Shown in pieces: positions 49,788-59,762 of a stretch of DNA of 64,000 nt (position 1 is the first letter of the stretch; each line of letters begins with the position of its first letter). The stretch comes from CAZTDU01 sp050248795. GTDB lineage: Bacteria > Pseudomonadota > Gammaproteobacteria > Burkholderiales > SG8-39. Where the stretch lies: contig JBFWRS010000010.1 in assembly GCA_050248795.1 (NCBI GenBank), positions 34,412 to 98,411 of the forward strand, given 5' to 3'. The notes under the pieces were generated by a model, which had not been told where the DNA came from, searched no databases, and saw only the letters and a program-made list of their open reading frames with translations. Both the position numbers and the translations under genes were made by a program.

Positions 49788-51542
49788 CTATTGCTTTTTC
49801 GCCTTCGGATTCAGGCTCGTAATGCGGCCGCTTTCGGTGCCTGCGGTCTCGTCGATGACGGCATTGATGAGCGTGGGCTTCCGCGAGCGAATGGCCTCCT
49901 CCATCGCCTTGCGCAGTTCCGCCGGGGTCGTGGCATGCACGCCGACGCCGCCGAAAGCCTCGATCAGCCTGTCGTAGCGGGCACCCTTGACGAACACCGT
50001 TGGCGCCACGTCGGGGCTGCCGTTCGGGTTTACGTCGGTTCCCTTGTAGACGCCGTTGTTGTTCATGATCACGATGCACACCGGCAGGTTGTAGCGGCAG
50101 ATGGTCTCGATTTCCATGCCGGAGAAGCCGAACGCGCTGTCGCCTTCGACCGCGATCACCTGCTGCCCGGTGACCACGGCGGCGGCTACGCAGTAGCCCA
50201 TGCCGACGCCCATTATCCCCCAGGTGCCGACATCGATGCGCTTCCTCGGCTTGTACATGTCGACGATGCTGCGCGTGAAGTCGAGCGCGTTGGCGCCTTC
50301 GTTGACGAACATCGCGTCAGGGTTCGCCCTGACGATGTCGCGCACCACGTTCAGCGCGCTGTGGAAGTTCATCGGCGACGGATCCTTCGCCAGCGTCTCG
50401 GCCATCTTGGCGACGTTCCTGCTCTTGCGCTCGTTGATCGCGTCGGTCCACGCCGCCGGCGGCTTCGCCCAGCCGGCGCCGATGCCGGCGAGCATCGCGG
50501 ACACGCAGGAGCCGATGTCGCCCACCACCGGTGCGTCGATCCTGACATTGCTGTCGGCCTCCTGCGGCCAGATATCGACCTGGACGAACTTCTGGCCGCC
50601 CCAGTCCTTGTGGCCCTTGCCGCCCCAGGTCTTGCCCTTGCCGTGCGACAGCAGCCAGTTCAGCCGCGCGCCGACGAGCATCACCACATCCGCCTCGGGC
50701 AGCACGAACGAACGCGCGGCAGACGCGCACTGCTCGTGCGTGTCGGGCAGCAGGCCCTTGGCCATCGACATCGGCAGGTACGGGATGCCGGTCCTCTCCA
50801 CGAGCGCGCGGATGTCGGCGTCGGCCTGCGCATAGGCGGCACCCTTGCCGAGGATGATCAGCGGCTTCTTCGCCCCCTTCAGCAGGTCGAGCGCGCGGCT
50901 GACCGCGTCGGGCGCCGGTATCTGCTTCGGCGCCGGATCGACCACCTTGATCATCGACCTGCGTCCCGCCTCCGCGTCGATGCTCTGCGCGAACAGCTTC
51001 GCCGGCAGGTCGAGATAGACGCCCCCCGGCCGGCCGGAGACTGCGGCGCGGATCGCGCGCGCGAAGCCGACGCCGATGTCCTCGGCATGCAGCACGCGGA
51101 AAGCGGCCTTGGCGAGCGGCCTGGCGATCGCAAGCTGGTCCATCTCCTCGTAGTCGCCCTGCTGCAGGTCGACGATCTCCCGCTCGCTCGAGCCGCTGAC
51201 CAGGATCATCGGGAAGCAGTTGACGGTGGCGTGCGCGAGCGCATTCAGGCCGTTGAGGAACCCCGGCGCGGACACGGTCAGGCAGATGCCCGGCTTCTGC
51301 GTCAGGAACCCCGCGATCGACGCGGCATAACCGGCACTCTGCTCGTGCCGGAAGGAAAGCACGCGCATGCCGGCGGCCTGCGCCCGGCGCGTGAGATCGG
51401 TGATCGGGATGCCGGGCAGCCCGAAGATCGTGTCAATGCCGTTCAGCTTGAGCGCATCGATGACCAGATCGAAGCCGTCGGAAACTCGGGACGGAGCATC
51501 GGTAGCGACCGCAGTTTGAACTTCGGGTTCGACGGTGCCCAT
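49788..51542 (-). CDS. oxc: Oxalyl-CoA decarboxylase
   Basis: A 584-residue thiamin-diphosphate enzyme that decarboxylates oxalyl-CoA to formyl-CoA. The cofactor-activating Glu67 is in SFRHEQSAGYAA; the diphosphate/magnesium motif starts at EGDSAFGFSGMEIETICRYN and ends in IVIMNNNGVYKG. Three domains (N-terminal, central and C-terminal) are of normal size. A good ribosome-binding site (AGGAGGT) precedes the ATG. It is the first gene of the oxc-frc-formyltransferase operon, whose promoter has the TTGAC-N4-GTCAA operator. It is divergent from the Crp/Fnr regulator. Confidence 0.96.
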   Translation of the reverse strand: MGTVEPEVQTAVATDAPSRVSDGFDLVIDALKLNGIDTIFGLPGIPITDLTRRAQAAGMRVLSFRHEQSAGYAASIAGFLTQKPGICLTVSAPGFLNGLNALAHATVNCFPMILVSGSSEREIVDLQQGDYEEMDQLAIARPLAKAAFRVLHAEDIGVGFARAIRAAVSGRPGGVYLDLPAKLFAQSIDAEAGRRSMIKVVDPAPKQIPAPDAVSRALDLLKGAKKPLIILGKGAAYAQADADIRALVERTGIPYLPMSMAKGLLPDTHEQCASAARSFVLPEADVVMLVGARLNWLLSHGKGKTWGGKGHKDWGGQKFVQVDIWPQEADSNVRIDAPVVGDIGSCVSAMLAGIGAGWAKPPAAWTDAINERKSRNVAKMAETLAKDPSPMNFHSALNVVRDIVRANPDAMFVNEGANALDFTRSIVDMYKPRKRIDVGTWGIMGVGMGYCVAAAVVTGQQVIAVEGDSAFGFSGMEIETICRYNLPVCIVIMNNNGVYKGTDVNPNGSPDVAPTVFVKGARYDRLIEAFGGVGVHATTPAELRKAMEEAIRSRKPTLINAVIDETAGTESGRITSLNPKAKKQ

Positions 51543-51596
51543 TGGGGACCTCCTGTGGCGAGGGCGCTATGTTAGGAACGCACGGCCGGGTCGCCC

Positions 51597-51610
51597 TTGA
51601 CTGCGGTCAA
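51597..51610. promoter_or_regulatory. Crp/Fnr-type operator in the oxc promoter
   Basis: Perfect palindrome TTGAC-TGCG-GTCAA in the divergent region between oxc and the Crp/Fnr gene, 55 bases before the oxc ATG. A minus-strand TAACAT hexamer is placed so that the site centre would be at -41.5, the class II activator position. The same palindrome recurs before tctC and fhs. Confidence 0.75.
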
Positions 51611-51640
51611 GATTCACCGGGCTAGAATGCGTCGAACGCC

Positions 51641-52252
51641 ATGGCCACACTGACTTCGCACCCGCAGCGCAGCGCCCTCAGGCAGCTCCTGCGCCGCAAC
51701 CTGCTGCTGGGCGAGATGCGACCCGAGCAGTGGGAGGAGCTCGAGCCGCTGCTCGGCATCGCCGACTACCGCAAGGGCGACCACCTCGTCCACCAGGGAG
51801 ACGAGGACATGCAGCAGTTCTTCATCCTCGACGGCATGTTGAAGCGCGTGGTATCGAATCCCGAGGGCCACGAGATGATCCTGCGCTTCGCCGCCGAGAC
51901 CGACATGGACACGTCCTACGCCGCGTGGCGGCTGCGCACGCGGATCCCGTATTCGATTGTCGCGGTCACAAAGGTGCGCACCGCCCAGCTCGCGATGCCG
52001 CAGTGGGTGGATTTCCTCGAACGGCACCCGAACGTGAAATCGCGCTTCGAGTACGAGGTGATGAAGCTGATGTCGGAAGTGATGACGCACACCATCACGC
52101 TGCACCTGCTGAACGCCCCGGGCCGGCTGCAGCGCTTTCACCGCAAGAACCACGAACTGGCCGCGAGGATCCCGAAGAAGGAGCTCGCGGCCTACCTCAA
52201 CCTGACGCCGGAGACGCTGTCGCGGCTGAAGCAGAAGCTGGGGCGCGGCTAG
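51641..52252 (+). CDS. Crp/Fnr-family transcription regulator
   Basis: A 203-residue regulator with an N-terminal cyclic-nucleotide-like beta-roll (DYRKGDHLVHQGDEDMQQFF, FILDGMLKRVV), a long dimerisation helix and a C-terminal winged helix. The recognition helix ETLSR (in LNLTPETLSRLKQKL) equals the FNR contact pattern that reads TTGA half-sites. It contains no cysteine, so it is not an Fe-S oxygen sensor, and the cAMP-pocket is not conserved enough to name an inducer. It is divergent from oxc and shares its TTGAC-N4-GTCAA operator, so it is the likely activator of the oxalate/formate genes. Confidence 0.88.
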   Translation: MATLTSHPQRSALRQLLRRNLLLGEMRPEQWEELEPLLGIADYRKGDHLVHQGDEDMQQFFILDGMLKRVVSNPEGHEMILRFAAETDMDTSYAAWRLRTRIPYSIVAVTKVRTAQLAMPQWVDFLERHPNVKSRFEYEVMKLMSEVMTHTITLHLLNAPGRLQRFHRKNHELAARIPKKELAAYLNLTPETLSRLKQKLGRG

Positions 52253-52263
52253 CGTACCCCGCG

Positions 52264-53772
52264 CTACTTCGCCTTGAACTTCGCCAGCAGCGCCGAGATC
52301 ATCGGCCAGAACAGCAGGAACAGCGCGAGTCCGGTGATCGAGCCGACCAGCGGCTTGGAGAAGAAGATGGCCATGTCGCCCTGCGAGAACAGCATCGCCT
52401 GGCGGAATGCGGCCTCCGCGGCATCGCCCAGCACGATCGCCAGCACCATCGGCGCCAGCGGGTACTGCAGCTTCTTCAGCAGGTAGCCGGCGACGCCGAA
52501 CACCACCACCATCCAGACGTCGAACTGCGAGTTGTGGACGGTGTACGCACCGACCGTGCAGATGACGATGATCACCGGCGCGATCACCGAGAACGGGATG
52601 CGCAGGATCGCCGCGAACAGCGGCACGCAGGTCAGCACCACGATCAGGCCGGCGATGTTGCCCAGGTACATGCTGGCGATGAGCCCCCAGACGAAATCCT
52701 TCTGCTCGACGAAGAGCAGCGGCCCGGGCTGCAGGCCCCAGATCAGCAGGCCGCCCAGCAGCACCGCCGCAGTCGGAGAGCCCGGCACGCCCAGCGTCAG
52801 CATCGGCAGCAGCGCCGACGTGCCTGCAGCGTGGGCCGCGGTTTCCGGCGCGACGACCCCCTCGATCTGGCCGGTGCCGAACTTGTCCCCGTCTTTCGAG
52901 AAGCGCCGCGCCACGCCATAGCTCATGAACGACGCCGGGGTCGCGCCGCCCGGTACGATGCCCATGAAGCAGCCCACCGCGGACGAGCGGATCGAGGTCA
53001 GCCAGTACTTCGGCAGCTCCTTCCAGGTTTCGATCACGACCTTGAGGTTGATCTTCGCCTTCTTGCCCTTGAACTCAAGGCCTTCCTCGAGCGTCAGCAG
53101 GATCTCGCCGATACCGAACAGGCCGATCACCGCTACCAGGAAATCGAACCCCGACAGCAGGTGGGTGGAGCCGAACGTCAGCCGCAGCGTGCCGGTCACC
53201 GGGTCGCTGCCCACCGCCGCCAGCGAGAACCCGACCATCATCGCGGTGATGGTCTTGTACGGCGGCTCCTTGCTCATGCCGACGAAGGCGCAGAACGTCA
53301 GCAGGTAGACGGCGAAGAATTCCGGCGGCCCGAACTCGAGGGCGAAGTTCGCCACCGTGGGCGCAAGGAAGGTGATCATCACCACCGCCACAAACGCGCC
53401 GATGAAAGAAGAAGTGAACGCTGCGGCGAGCGCGTTGCCGGCGCGGCCCATCTGCGCCAGCGGATAGCCGTCGAAGGTGGTCGCCACCGACCAGGGCTCG
53501 CCCGGAATGTTGAACAGGATCGACGTGATGGCGCCGCCGAACAGCGCCCCCCAGTAGATGCACGACAGCAGGATGATCGCCGAGGTCTGGCCCTCCGGCG
53601 TCTGCGCCATGGCGAAGGTCAGCGGCAGCAGGATCGCCACCCCGTTGGCGCCGCCAAGGCCCGGCAGCACGCCGATGATCACGCCGAGTATCACCCCGGT
53701 GAACATCAATGCCAGGTTCTTCGCCGTGAGAACCACGGCGAAACCGTGCATCAGGGACTGGATCTCTTCCAC
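52264..53772 (-). CDS. tctA: Tripartite tricarboxylate transporter large membrane subunit TctA
   Basis: A 502-residue integral membrane permease of the TctA family with about twelve spans. The N-terminal signature GVILGVIIGVLPGLGGANGVAILLPLTFAM and the later FMGIVPGGATPASFMSYGVA are typical, quoted here in pieces. The start is a GTG after GGGAGCG; an ATG seven codons on is an alternative. The open frame continues further upstream into tctB without coding character. Together with TctB and the receptor it imports a carboxylate driven by an ion gradient. It is convergent with the Crp/Fnr gene, 11 bases apart. Confidence 0.92.
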   Translation of the reverse strand: MEEIQSLMHGFAVVLTAKNLALMFTGVILGVIIGVLPGLGGANGVAILLPLTFAMAQTPEGQTSAIILLSCIYWGALFGGAITSILFNIPGEPWSVATTFDGYPLAQMGRAGNALAAAFTSSFIGAFVAVVMITFLAPTVANFALEFGPPEFFAVYLLTFCAFVGMSKEPPYKTITAMMVGFSLAAVGSDPVTGTLRLTFGSTHLLSGFDFLVAVIGLFGIGEILLTLEEGLEFKGKKAKINLKVVIETWKELPKYWLTSIRSSAVGCFMGIVPGGATPASFMSYGVARRFSKDGDKFGTGQIEGVVAPETAAHAAGTSALLPMLTLGVPGSPTAAVLLGGLLIWGLQPGPLLFVEQKDFVWGLIASMYLGNIAGLIVVLTCVPLFAAILRIPFSVIAPVIIVICTVGAYTVHNSQFDVWMVVVFGVAGYLLKKLQYPLAPMVLAIVLGDAAEAAFRQAMLFSQGDMAIFFSKPLVGSITGLALFLLFWPMISALLAKFKAK

Positions 53773-53794
53773 TCTCGCTCCCGGAAATGCGCCG

Positions 53795-54301
53795 TCAGCC
53801 GAGCCCGAGCAGCCGCTCGAGCGGGCCCTTGGGCAGCGGCACGAGGAACCAGACCTCGAACACCATGAACAGGACGACGCTGTGGCCAAGTGCCACCGCG
53901 GCGGTCTTCCACCACGGATACTTGCCGAGCCAGCGCATGAACAGGCCGACGAAGAGCACCGCCGATACGTAGATGCCGATCCAGCCCACCAGCGCGACGA
54001 ACACCGCGGAAGGAACAAGCACGCTCATGACGAGCTTCAGCTGCCCGACCTGGACGAAAGTCTCGTTGCTGGCTGCCGGCATCATCAGCGCGCGCACCAG
54101 CGTAATCAGCGAACAGATGCAGATGATGACGCCGAGGTAGAAGGGGAAATACCCCGGCTGCGGCCCCTCCTCGCCCCAACGCGCTCCCTGACGCACGCTG
54201 TCGAAGATCACCACCGCGCCAAGCGCGATGAAGAACAGCGCGACCGCGATCTCGGCCGTGCGCAGCCGGAATGCCGCGCGCTCCTGGGACGGTTCAGACA
54301 T
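53795..54301 (-). CDS. tctB: Tripartite tricarboxylate transporter small membrane subunit TctB
   Basis: A 168-residue small membrane subunit with four predicted spans (IAVALFFIALGAVVIFDSV, YLGVIICICSLITLVRAL, LVPSAVFVALVGWIGIYVSA, and the last near VVLFMVFEVWFLVPLP). The loop EEGPQPGYFPFYLG is the TctB hallmark. It is followed 22 bases later by tctA, and is separated from the receptor gene by an intrinsic terminator, so a lower dose than the receptor is expected. Confidence 0.9.
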   Translation of the reverse strand: MSEPSQERAAFRLRTAEIAVALFFIALGAVVIFDSVRQGARWGEEGPQPGYFPFYLGVIICICSLITLVRALMMPAASNETFVQVGQLKLVMSVLVPSAVFVALVGWIGIYVSAVLFVGLFMRWLGKYPWWKTAAVALGHSVVLFMVFEVWFLVPLPKGPLERLLGLG

Positions 54302-54320
54302 GCCTTCCTCGTGCTGATCA

Positions 54321-54347
54321 AGAAAAAGCCCGGCGGGTGCCGGGCTT
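54321..54347 (-). terminator. Intrinsic terminator between tctC and tctB
   Basis: On the minus strand AAGCCCGGC/GCCGGGCTT with a four-base loop is followed by TTTTTC. It lies between the receptor gene and tctBA, so most transcripts should end after tctC. This would give much receptor and little permease, with tctBA reached by read-through. Confidence 0.85.
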
Positions 54348-54364
54348 GATCACGTCGCCTTTGC

Positions 54365-55357
54365 CTACTTGGCGATGAACCCTGCGGCCTTCATCAGCGA
54401 GACGTGCCTCGCTTCCTCCTTGGCCACCCAGGCGGCGTATTCCTCGCCCTTCAGCCTGGTCTGGTTGAAGGCGCCGCGCTCCATGAGGTCCTTCCACTCT
54501 GGTGTATTGAACACCTTGGCGAACAGGCCGAGGTAGTAGTCCACATGCTCCTTCTTGACGCCGGCGGGCATGAAGATGCCGCGCAGCATCAGGTAGTCGA
54601 TGTCCAGGCCGGACTGCTTGCAGGTCGGGATGTCGGCCCAGGACATGGTCGAGGTGACCTTGGCCTTGTAGGGCAAGCGGTTCAGCTCGAACACGCACAG
54701 CGGCTTCAGCTTGCCGCCGCGCCAGTGCGCAACCGCCTCGATCGGGTTGTTGACGGTCGAATTCACGTGCCCGCCCACCAACTGCGTGGCGACCGCGCCG
54801 CCGCCCTTGAACGGGATGTACGTGAACTTCGCGCCGGTCGCCTGCTCGATCGCAACCGTGATGATCTGGTCCTCCTGCTTGGCGCCGGTGCCGGCCATGC
54901 GGAACTTGCCGCCGGCCTTCTTTGCCGCCTCGACATAGTCCTTGGCGGTCTTGTAGGGGGCGTCGGCTTTCACCCACAACACGAAGTTGTCCAGCGCGAG
55001 CATCTGCACCGGCGTGAGGTCGCGCCAGTTGAATGGGGTGTTGGTCGCGAGCGGCGTGGTGAACAGGTTCGACAGCGTGATGATGATCTTGTGCGGCTCG
55101 CCGGGCGAGCCCTTGACATCGAGGAAGCCCTCGGCGCCGGCGCCGCCGGACTTGTTGATCGGCAGGATCGCCACCTTGGCGAGCTTGTGCTTGGCGACGA
55201 TCGCCTGGATCGCGCGCGCCATCTGGTCGGCGCCACCGCCCGTGCCGGCGGGAATGATGAACTCGATGTTGCGCTGGGGTTCCCATGCGTGGGCGGGCGC
55301 CGCGGACACCGCGGCGAATGTCGCTGCGATGGCGACTGCAAGTCTGACTTTGTTCAT
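54365..55357 (-). CDS. tctC: Bug/TctC-type periplasmic substrate receptor
   Basis: A 330-residue exported binding protein. The signal peptide KVRLAVAIAATFAAVSAAPAHA leads to NIEFIIPAGTGGGADQMARA, where Bug proteins bind the substrate carboxylate. Length is normal. The gene is first in tctC-(terminator)-tctB-tctA. The promoter has the same TTGAC-N4-GTCAA palindrome as oxc and fhs, which suggests oxalate or a related C1-C2 acid as the ligand, although Bug specificity cannot be read directly. A GGAGGGGAG site precedes the ATG. Confidence 0.92.
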   Translation of the reverse strand: MNKVRLAVAIAATFAAVSAAPAHAWEPQRNIEFIIPAGTGGGADQMARAIQAIVAKHKLAKVAILPINKSGGAGAEGFLDVKGSPGEPHKIIITLSNLFTTPLATNTPFNWRDLTPVQMLALDNFVLWVKADAPYKTAKDYVEAAKKAGGKFRMAGTGAKQEDQIITVAIEQATGAKFTYIPFKGGGAVATQLVGGHVNSTVNNPIEAVAHWRGGKLKPLCVFELNRLPYKAKVTSTMSWADIPTCKQSGLDIDYLMLRGIFMPAGVKKEHVDYYLGLFAKVFNTPEWKDLMERGAFNQTRLKGEEYAAWVAKEEARHVSLMKAAGFIAK

Positions 55358-55419
55358 TCTCCCCTCCTCCTTGTTTGTGCCTTGGTGGCCATTGTGCGCA
55401 CGCGGGCCTCGAACGGCCC

Positions 55420-55433
55420 TTGACGGCGGTCAA
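55420..55433. promoter_or_regulatory. Crp/Fnr-type operator upstream of tctC
   Basis: Perfect palindrome TTGAC-GGCG-GTCAA, 63 bases before the tctC start codon. A minus-strand CACAAT hexamer is spaced so that the site would be centred near -42.5. It also lies just beyond the stop codon of the universal stress protein gene. Confidence 0.7.
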
Positions 55434-55450
55434 GGATACACCTGGCTCCC

Positions 55451-55894
55451 CTACCGATGCACCAGTACCGGGATCCCGGCCTTCGCCAGCACCTTCTGCG
55501 TCTCGCTGCCCAGCAGCAGCCCGCGCAGGCCGCGCCTGCCGTGCGAGGCAATGAAGATCAGGTCGCACTTGTGCTTCTTCGCCGTCGCGAGGATGGTATC
55601 GGCGGGGAAGTCGCTGGTTATCGTGACGCATTCGCAAGCGACCCCGGCCACCTTGGCCGCGCGGCGGATGACGTCCAGGTGCCGTTCGGCGGCCTTCGCG
55701 ATCATCGCGGTGCTGTGCCGGGTTGTAGTCAGCCCGACCGGCAACATGTTGCGGTACACCAGCGGCGTTGCCGGCGGCGCCGCGTAGAGCCCGGTCACGC
55801 GTGCGCCAAGCGATCCCGCAAGCCGCACGCCGGCGGTGATGGCGGCGCGGCTCAACGCCGAGCCGTCGGTGGGAATCAGGATGTTCTTGTACAT
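55451..55894 (-). CDS. Universal stress protein (UspA family)
   Basis: A 147-residue UspA-domain protein. The start NILIPTDGSALSRAAITAGV and the ATP-loop-type segment IASHGRRGLRGLLLGSETQKVL (shown in parts) are the G-2x-G-9x-G(S/T) motif of nucleotide-binding Usps. It follows the ion-transporter gene by 9 bases and is probably cotranscribed with it; it ends just before the tctC operator. Single Usp proteins often modulate a neighbouring membrane transporter. The specific job here is unknown. Confidence 0.92.
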   Translation of the reverse strand: MYKNILIPTDGSALSRAAITAGVRLAGSLGARVTGLYAAPPATPLVYRNMLPVGLTTTRHSTAMIAKAAERHLDVIRRAAKVAGVACECVTITSDFPADTILATAKKHKCDLIFIASHGRRGLRGLLLGSETQKVLAKAGIPVLVHR

Positions 55895-55903
55895 GGCGGA
55901 CTC

Positions 55904-57220
55904 CTATTTCGCGTAGGGCAGCACCCAGATGAGCATGCCGAGGGCGTAGCAGACCAGCGAGCAGACCAGCGTGAAGGGCACGCTCCAGGCGAGGAATTCA
56001 CGCAGGCTCACCTTGCGCCCTTCCTCCTTCTCGGCGAGCGACAGCGCGACGTACAGCGCCGGTGCGCCGGCCACCGTGAGGTTGCTGCCCAGCGTACCGG
56101 ACCACAGCAGCATCCAGTACAGCGGCCAGGGCTCGATGCCGGACGCCCCCATGTCCTTTATCGCATAGAGGAAGGTGAGGATGTACGCGTCGTGCTCGAC
56201 CAGGCCGACGATCGGAACCGTGACCCAGTAGAGCACCGTGGCGCCCAGCGCGTAGCTCTGCGCGAACATCGGTTTCATGGCGTCGGCAAGCTTGTCGAGG
56301 ATGTGCGCCTTCTCCAGCCCTCCGACCAGCGCGAACAGTGCGATGTAGAAGAAGATCGCGCGCCAGTCGAGTTCCTGCACCATTTCCTCGAAGCTCGGCG
56401 CCTCCTTCACGCGGTCGCCGAGGAAATGCAGCACCAGCACCAGCGTGATCGCACCGGTGAGCGCGATGAAGCCGAGCTTGACGCCTAACAGTTCGCGCAT
56501 CGACATCGCCACCACGGTGCCGAAGAACCACGCCACCACCACGCCCGCGAACAGCGGATTCGGGATCTTCGCGTCGATGCCGAGCGCGCCGATGTCGGCG
56601 ATGCGCCGCTGACCGCGGAAACCATACGCCCACATCGCGCCCAGCGTGATGATGAACGTGAGCATCAGGATCGGGAACGAGGACGGGCGGCCGTGCTGCC
56701 AGAAGAAGTCGAAGAACTCGGCACCCGCCACGCTGTGCAGCATCTGCGGCGGCAGGTCGCCGATCAGCAGCGCGGTGCCCATGAAATTGGCGCCGAAGCC
56801 GATCATCAGGATTACCGGCGTTGCGGGGATCTTCATCGCGCGCGCGAGCGGCAGCGCCACCGGCGCCATCATCAGGATCGTCACGACGTTGTCGACGAAC
56901 ATCGAGATGATCCCCGCCAGCATCGTCAGGATCATCACCAGCAGCGCCGGGCTGCCGCCTGAGAGCTTCAGCGCCTGCACCGACAGCCAGCTCGGCACGC
57001 CCGACTTGCCGAAGTACCCGGCTATCAGCCAGATCGAAACCAGGATCGCCATCACGTTCCAATCGACATAGCCGAACGCGTCCTCCTCGTTCATCACGCC
57101 GAGCCAGATCATTGCGACGACGCCGAGCAGTCCGGCGAGCGTGCTGTCGATCTTGTTGCTGACGACGACAAGGATCGTGATCGCAAACACGACCAGCGTC
57201 AGCCACTGCATCGAATCCAT
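55904..57220 (-). CDS. ArsB/NhaD-superfamily (SLC13-like) membrane transporter
   Basis: A 438-residue polytopic membrane protein of the ion-transporter superfamily that includes ArsB, NhaD and SLC13-type carriers. Characteristic parts are GIISMFVDNVVTILMMAPVA, with the helix-break residues, and the related second-half motif near LWSGTLGSNLTVAGAPALYV. About eleven spans are likely. The ATG follows AGGAG; a longer frame upstream has no start signal. Substrate could be Na+/H+ exchange or an organic anion. It is followed by a universal stress gene. Gene direction is away from terC. Confidence 0.87.
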   Translation of the reverse strand: MDSMQWLTLVVFAITILVVVSNKIDSTLAGLLGVVAMIWLGVMNEEDAFGYVDWNVMAILVSIWLIAGYFGKSGVPSWLSVQALKLSGGSPALLVMILTMLAGIISMFVDNVVTILMMAPVALPLARAMKIPATPVILMIGFGANFMGTALLIGDLPPQMLHSVAGAEFFDFFWQHGRPSSFPILMLTFIITLGAMWAYGFRGQRRIADIGALGIDAKIPNPLFAGVVVAWFFGTVVAMSMRELLGVKLGFIALTGAITLVLVLHFLGDRVKEAPSFEEMVQELDWRAIFFYIALFALVGGLEKAHILDKLADAMKPMFAQSYALGATVLYWVTVPIVGLVEHDAYILTFLYAIKDMGASGIEPWPLYWMLLWSGTLGSNLTVAGAPALYVALSLAEKEEGRKVSLREFLAWSVPFTLVCSLVCYALGMLIWVLPYAK

Positions 57221-57294
57221 CGAATCTCCTCTCGAATCTGCCGAAGCGCTACACGCGAAGCGGCGCCGATTGTACACTTCGCCCCACGTCGCCC

Positions 57295-58023
<729 letters not shown>

Positions 58024-58030
58024 ACCACGG

Positions 58031-59701
58031 CTAGAACAGCCCGACCACCTTCCCGCCCACCAGGTCGATCCGGTTCGCCGACGGCACCTTCGGCAGTCCG
58101 GGCATCGTCATGATGTCGCCGCAGACCATGACGATGAACTCGGCCCCGGCAGACAGGCGCACTTCACGGATGTTGATCGAATGGTTCGACGGCGCGCCGC
58201 GCAGCGCGGCGTCGGTGGAAAAGGACATCTGCGTCTTCGCCACGCAGACAGGGTAGTGGCCGTAGCCCTCGTCCTGCAGCTTCCGGATCTGCCCGCGCAC
58301 CTTGGCATCCGCCGTGACTTCCGACGCGCGGTACACCTTCGTCGCGATCTTGGTGACCTTGTCCCACAGCGAATCGGCATCCTCGTAGACGAAGGTCGGC
58401 TTCGCCGGCTTGTCGCACATGTCGACCACCAGCTTCGCGAGCTCCGCAGCGCCCTTGCCGCCGTCGCCCCAGTGCGTCGCCAGCACCACCGGCACGCCAA
58501 GCGAGGACATTTTCGATTTCAGCAGGTCGATCTCGGCCTGCGTGTCGAAGGTGAAGCGGTTGATCGACACCACGCAGGGAATGCCGTAGACGTTCTTTAC
58601 GTTGTCGACGTGCCGCTCGAGGTTCACCATGCCCTTTTCCAGCGCGGCGAGGTTCTCCTTGCCGACCTCCTTCACGTCCACGCCGCCGTGGTACTTCAGC
58701 GCGCGGATCGTCGCCACGATCACCCCGGCATTCGGCCGCAAGCCCGACTTGCGGCACTTGATGTCGAGGAACTTCTCCGCCCCCAGGTCGGCGCCGAAGC
58801 CCGCCTCGGTCACCACGTAGTCGGCCATCTTCAACGCCGCCTTCGTCGCGATCACGGTGTTGCAGCCGTGCGCGATGTTGGCGAACGGGCCGCCGTGCAC
58901 GAACGCCGGGTTGTTCTCCAGCGTCTGCACCAGGTTCGGCGCCAGCGCGTCCTTCAAAAGCACCGTCATCGCGCCGTGCGCGTTGAGGTCGCGGGCGCGC
59001 ACCGGCTTCTGCTCGCGGGTATAGCCGACGACGATGTTCCCCAGGCGCTCCTTCAGGTCCTCCAGCGACGTCGCCAGGCAGAAGATCGCCATCACTTCGG
59101 AAGCGACGACGATGTCGAAGCCGTCCTCGCGCGGATAGCCGTTGCCCGGACCGCCCAGCGAGCAGGTGATGTCGCGCAGGGCGCGGTCGTTCATGTCCAC
59201 CACGCGCTTCCACTGGATGCGGCGCACGTCGATGCCGAGCTCGTTGCCGTGGTGGATGTGGTTGTCGAGCAGCGCGGCGAGCAGGTTGTTGGCCAGCGCG
59301 ATCGCGGAAAAGTCCCCGGTGAAGTGCAGGTTGATGTCTTCCATCGGCACCACCTGCGCGTAGCCGCCGCCCGCGGCGCCGCCCTTGACGCCGAACACCG
59401 GCCCGAGCGAAGGCTCGCGCAGGCAGATCATCGCCTTCTTGCCGATGTGGTTCAGCGCGTCTCCCAGGCCAACCGTGGTGGTGGTCTTGCCCTCGCCCGC
59501 CGGCGTCGGGCTGATCGCGGTGACGAGGACGAGCTTGCCGTCCTTCCTGTCCTTAAGCGTCTCCAGGTAGGGCAGCGACACCTTCGCCTTGTAGTGGCCG
59601 TAGGGCTCCAGGTGCTCGTCAGAAATGCCGAGCTTGTCCTTTGCAACCTGCGCGATGCGCTTGAGTTTGGCGGCCTGGGCGATATCGATGTCGGATGGCA
59701 T
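58031..59701 (-). CDS. fhs: Formate-tetrahydrofolate ligase
   Basis: A 556-residue 10-formyl-THF synthetase, which joins formate to tetrahydrofolate using ATP. The P-loop-like ISPTPAGEGKTTTTVGLGDA starts near residue 65, and FAGDFSAI-like LHFTGDFSAIALANNLLAAL and HGGPFANIAHGCNTVIAT are conserved family segments. Length and order match the bacterial enzyme. It would use formate from the oxalate pathway for C1 biosynthesis, next to formate dehydrogenase. The promoter in the 108-base gap after fdsA carries the same operator as oxc. Confidence 0.96.
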   Translation of the reverse strand: MPSDIDIAQAAKLKRIAQVAKDKLGISDEHLEPYGHYKAKVSLPYLETLKDRKDGKLVLVTAISPTPAGEGKTTTTVGLGDALNHIGKKAMICLREPSLGPVFGVKGGAAGGGYAQVVPMEDINLHFTGDFSAIALANNLLAALLDNHIHHGNELGIDVRRIQWKRVVDMNDRALRDITCSLGGPGNGYPREDGFDIVVASEVMAIFCLATSLEDLKERLGNIVVGYTREQKPVRARDLNAHGAMTVLLKDALAPNLVQTLENNPAFVHGGPFANIAHGCNTVIATKAALKMADYVVTEAGFGADLGAEKFLDIKCRKSGLRPNAGVIVATIRALKYHGGVDVKEVGKENLAALEKGMVNLERHVDNVKNVYGIPCVVSINRFTFDTQAEIDLLKSKMSSLGVPVVLATHWGDGGKGAAELAKLVVDMCDKPAKPTFVYEDADSLWDKVTKIATKVYRASEVTADAKVRGQIRKLQDEGYGHYPVCVAKTQMSFSTDAALRGAPSNHSINIREVRLSAGAEFIVMVCGDIMTMPGLPKVPSANRIDLVGGKVVGLF

Positions 59702-59762
59702 GTTGCGGTTCTCCTTGGCGGGTCAGGTCGCGGACTATAGGTGAGCGCGGCTGCGCATGCCC

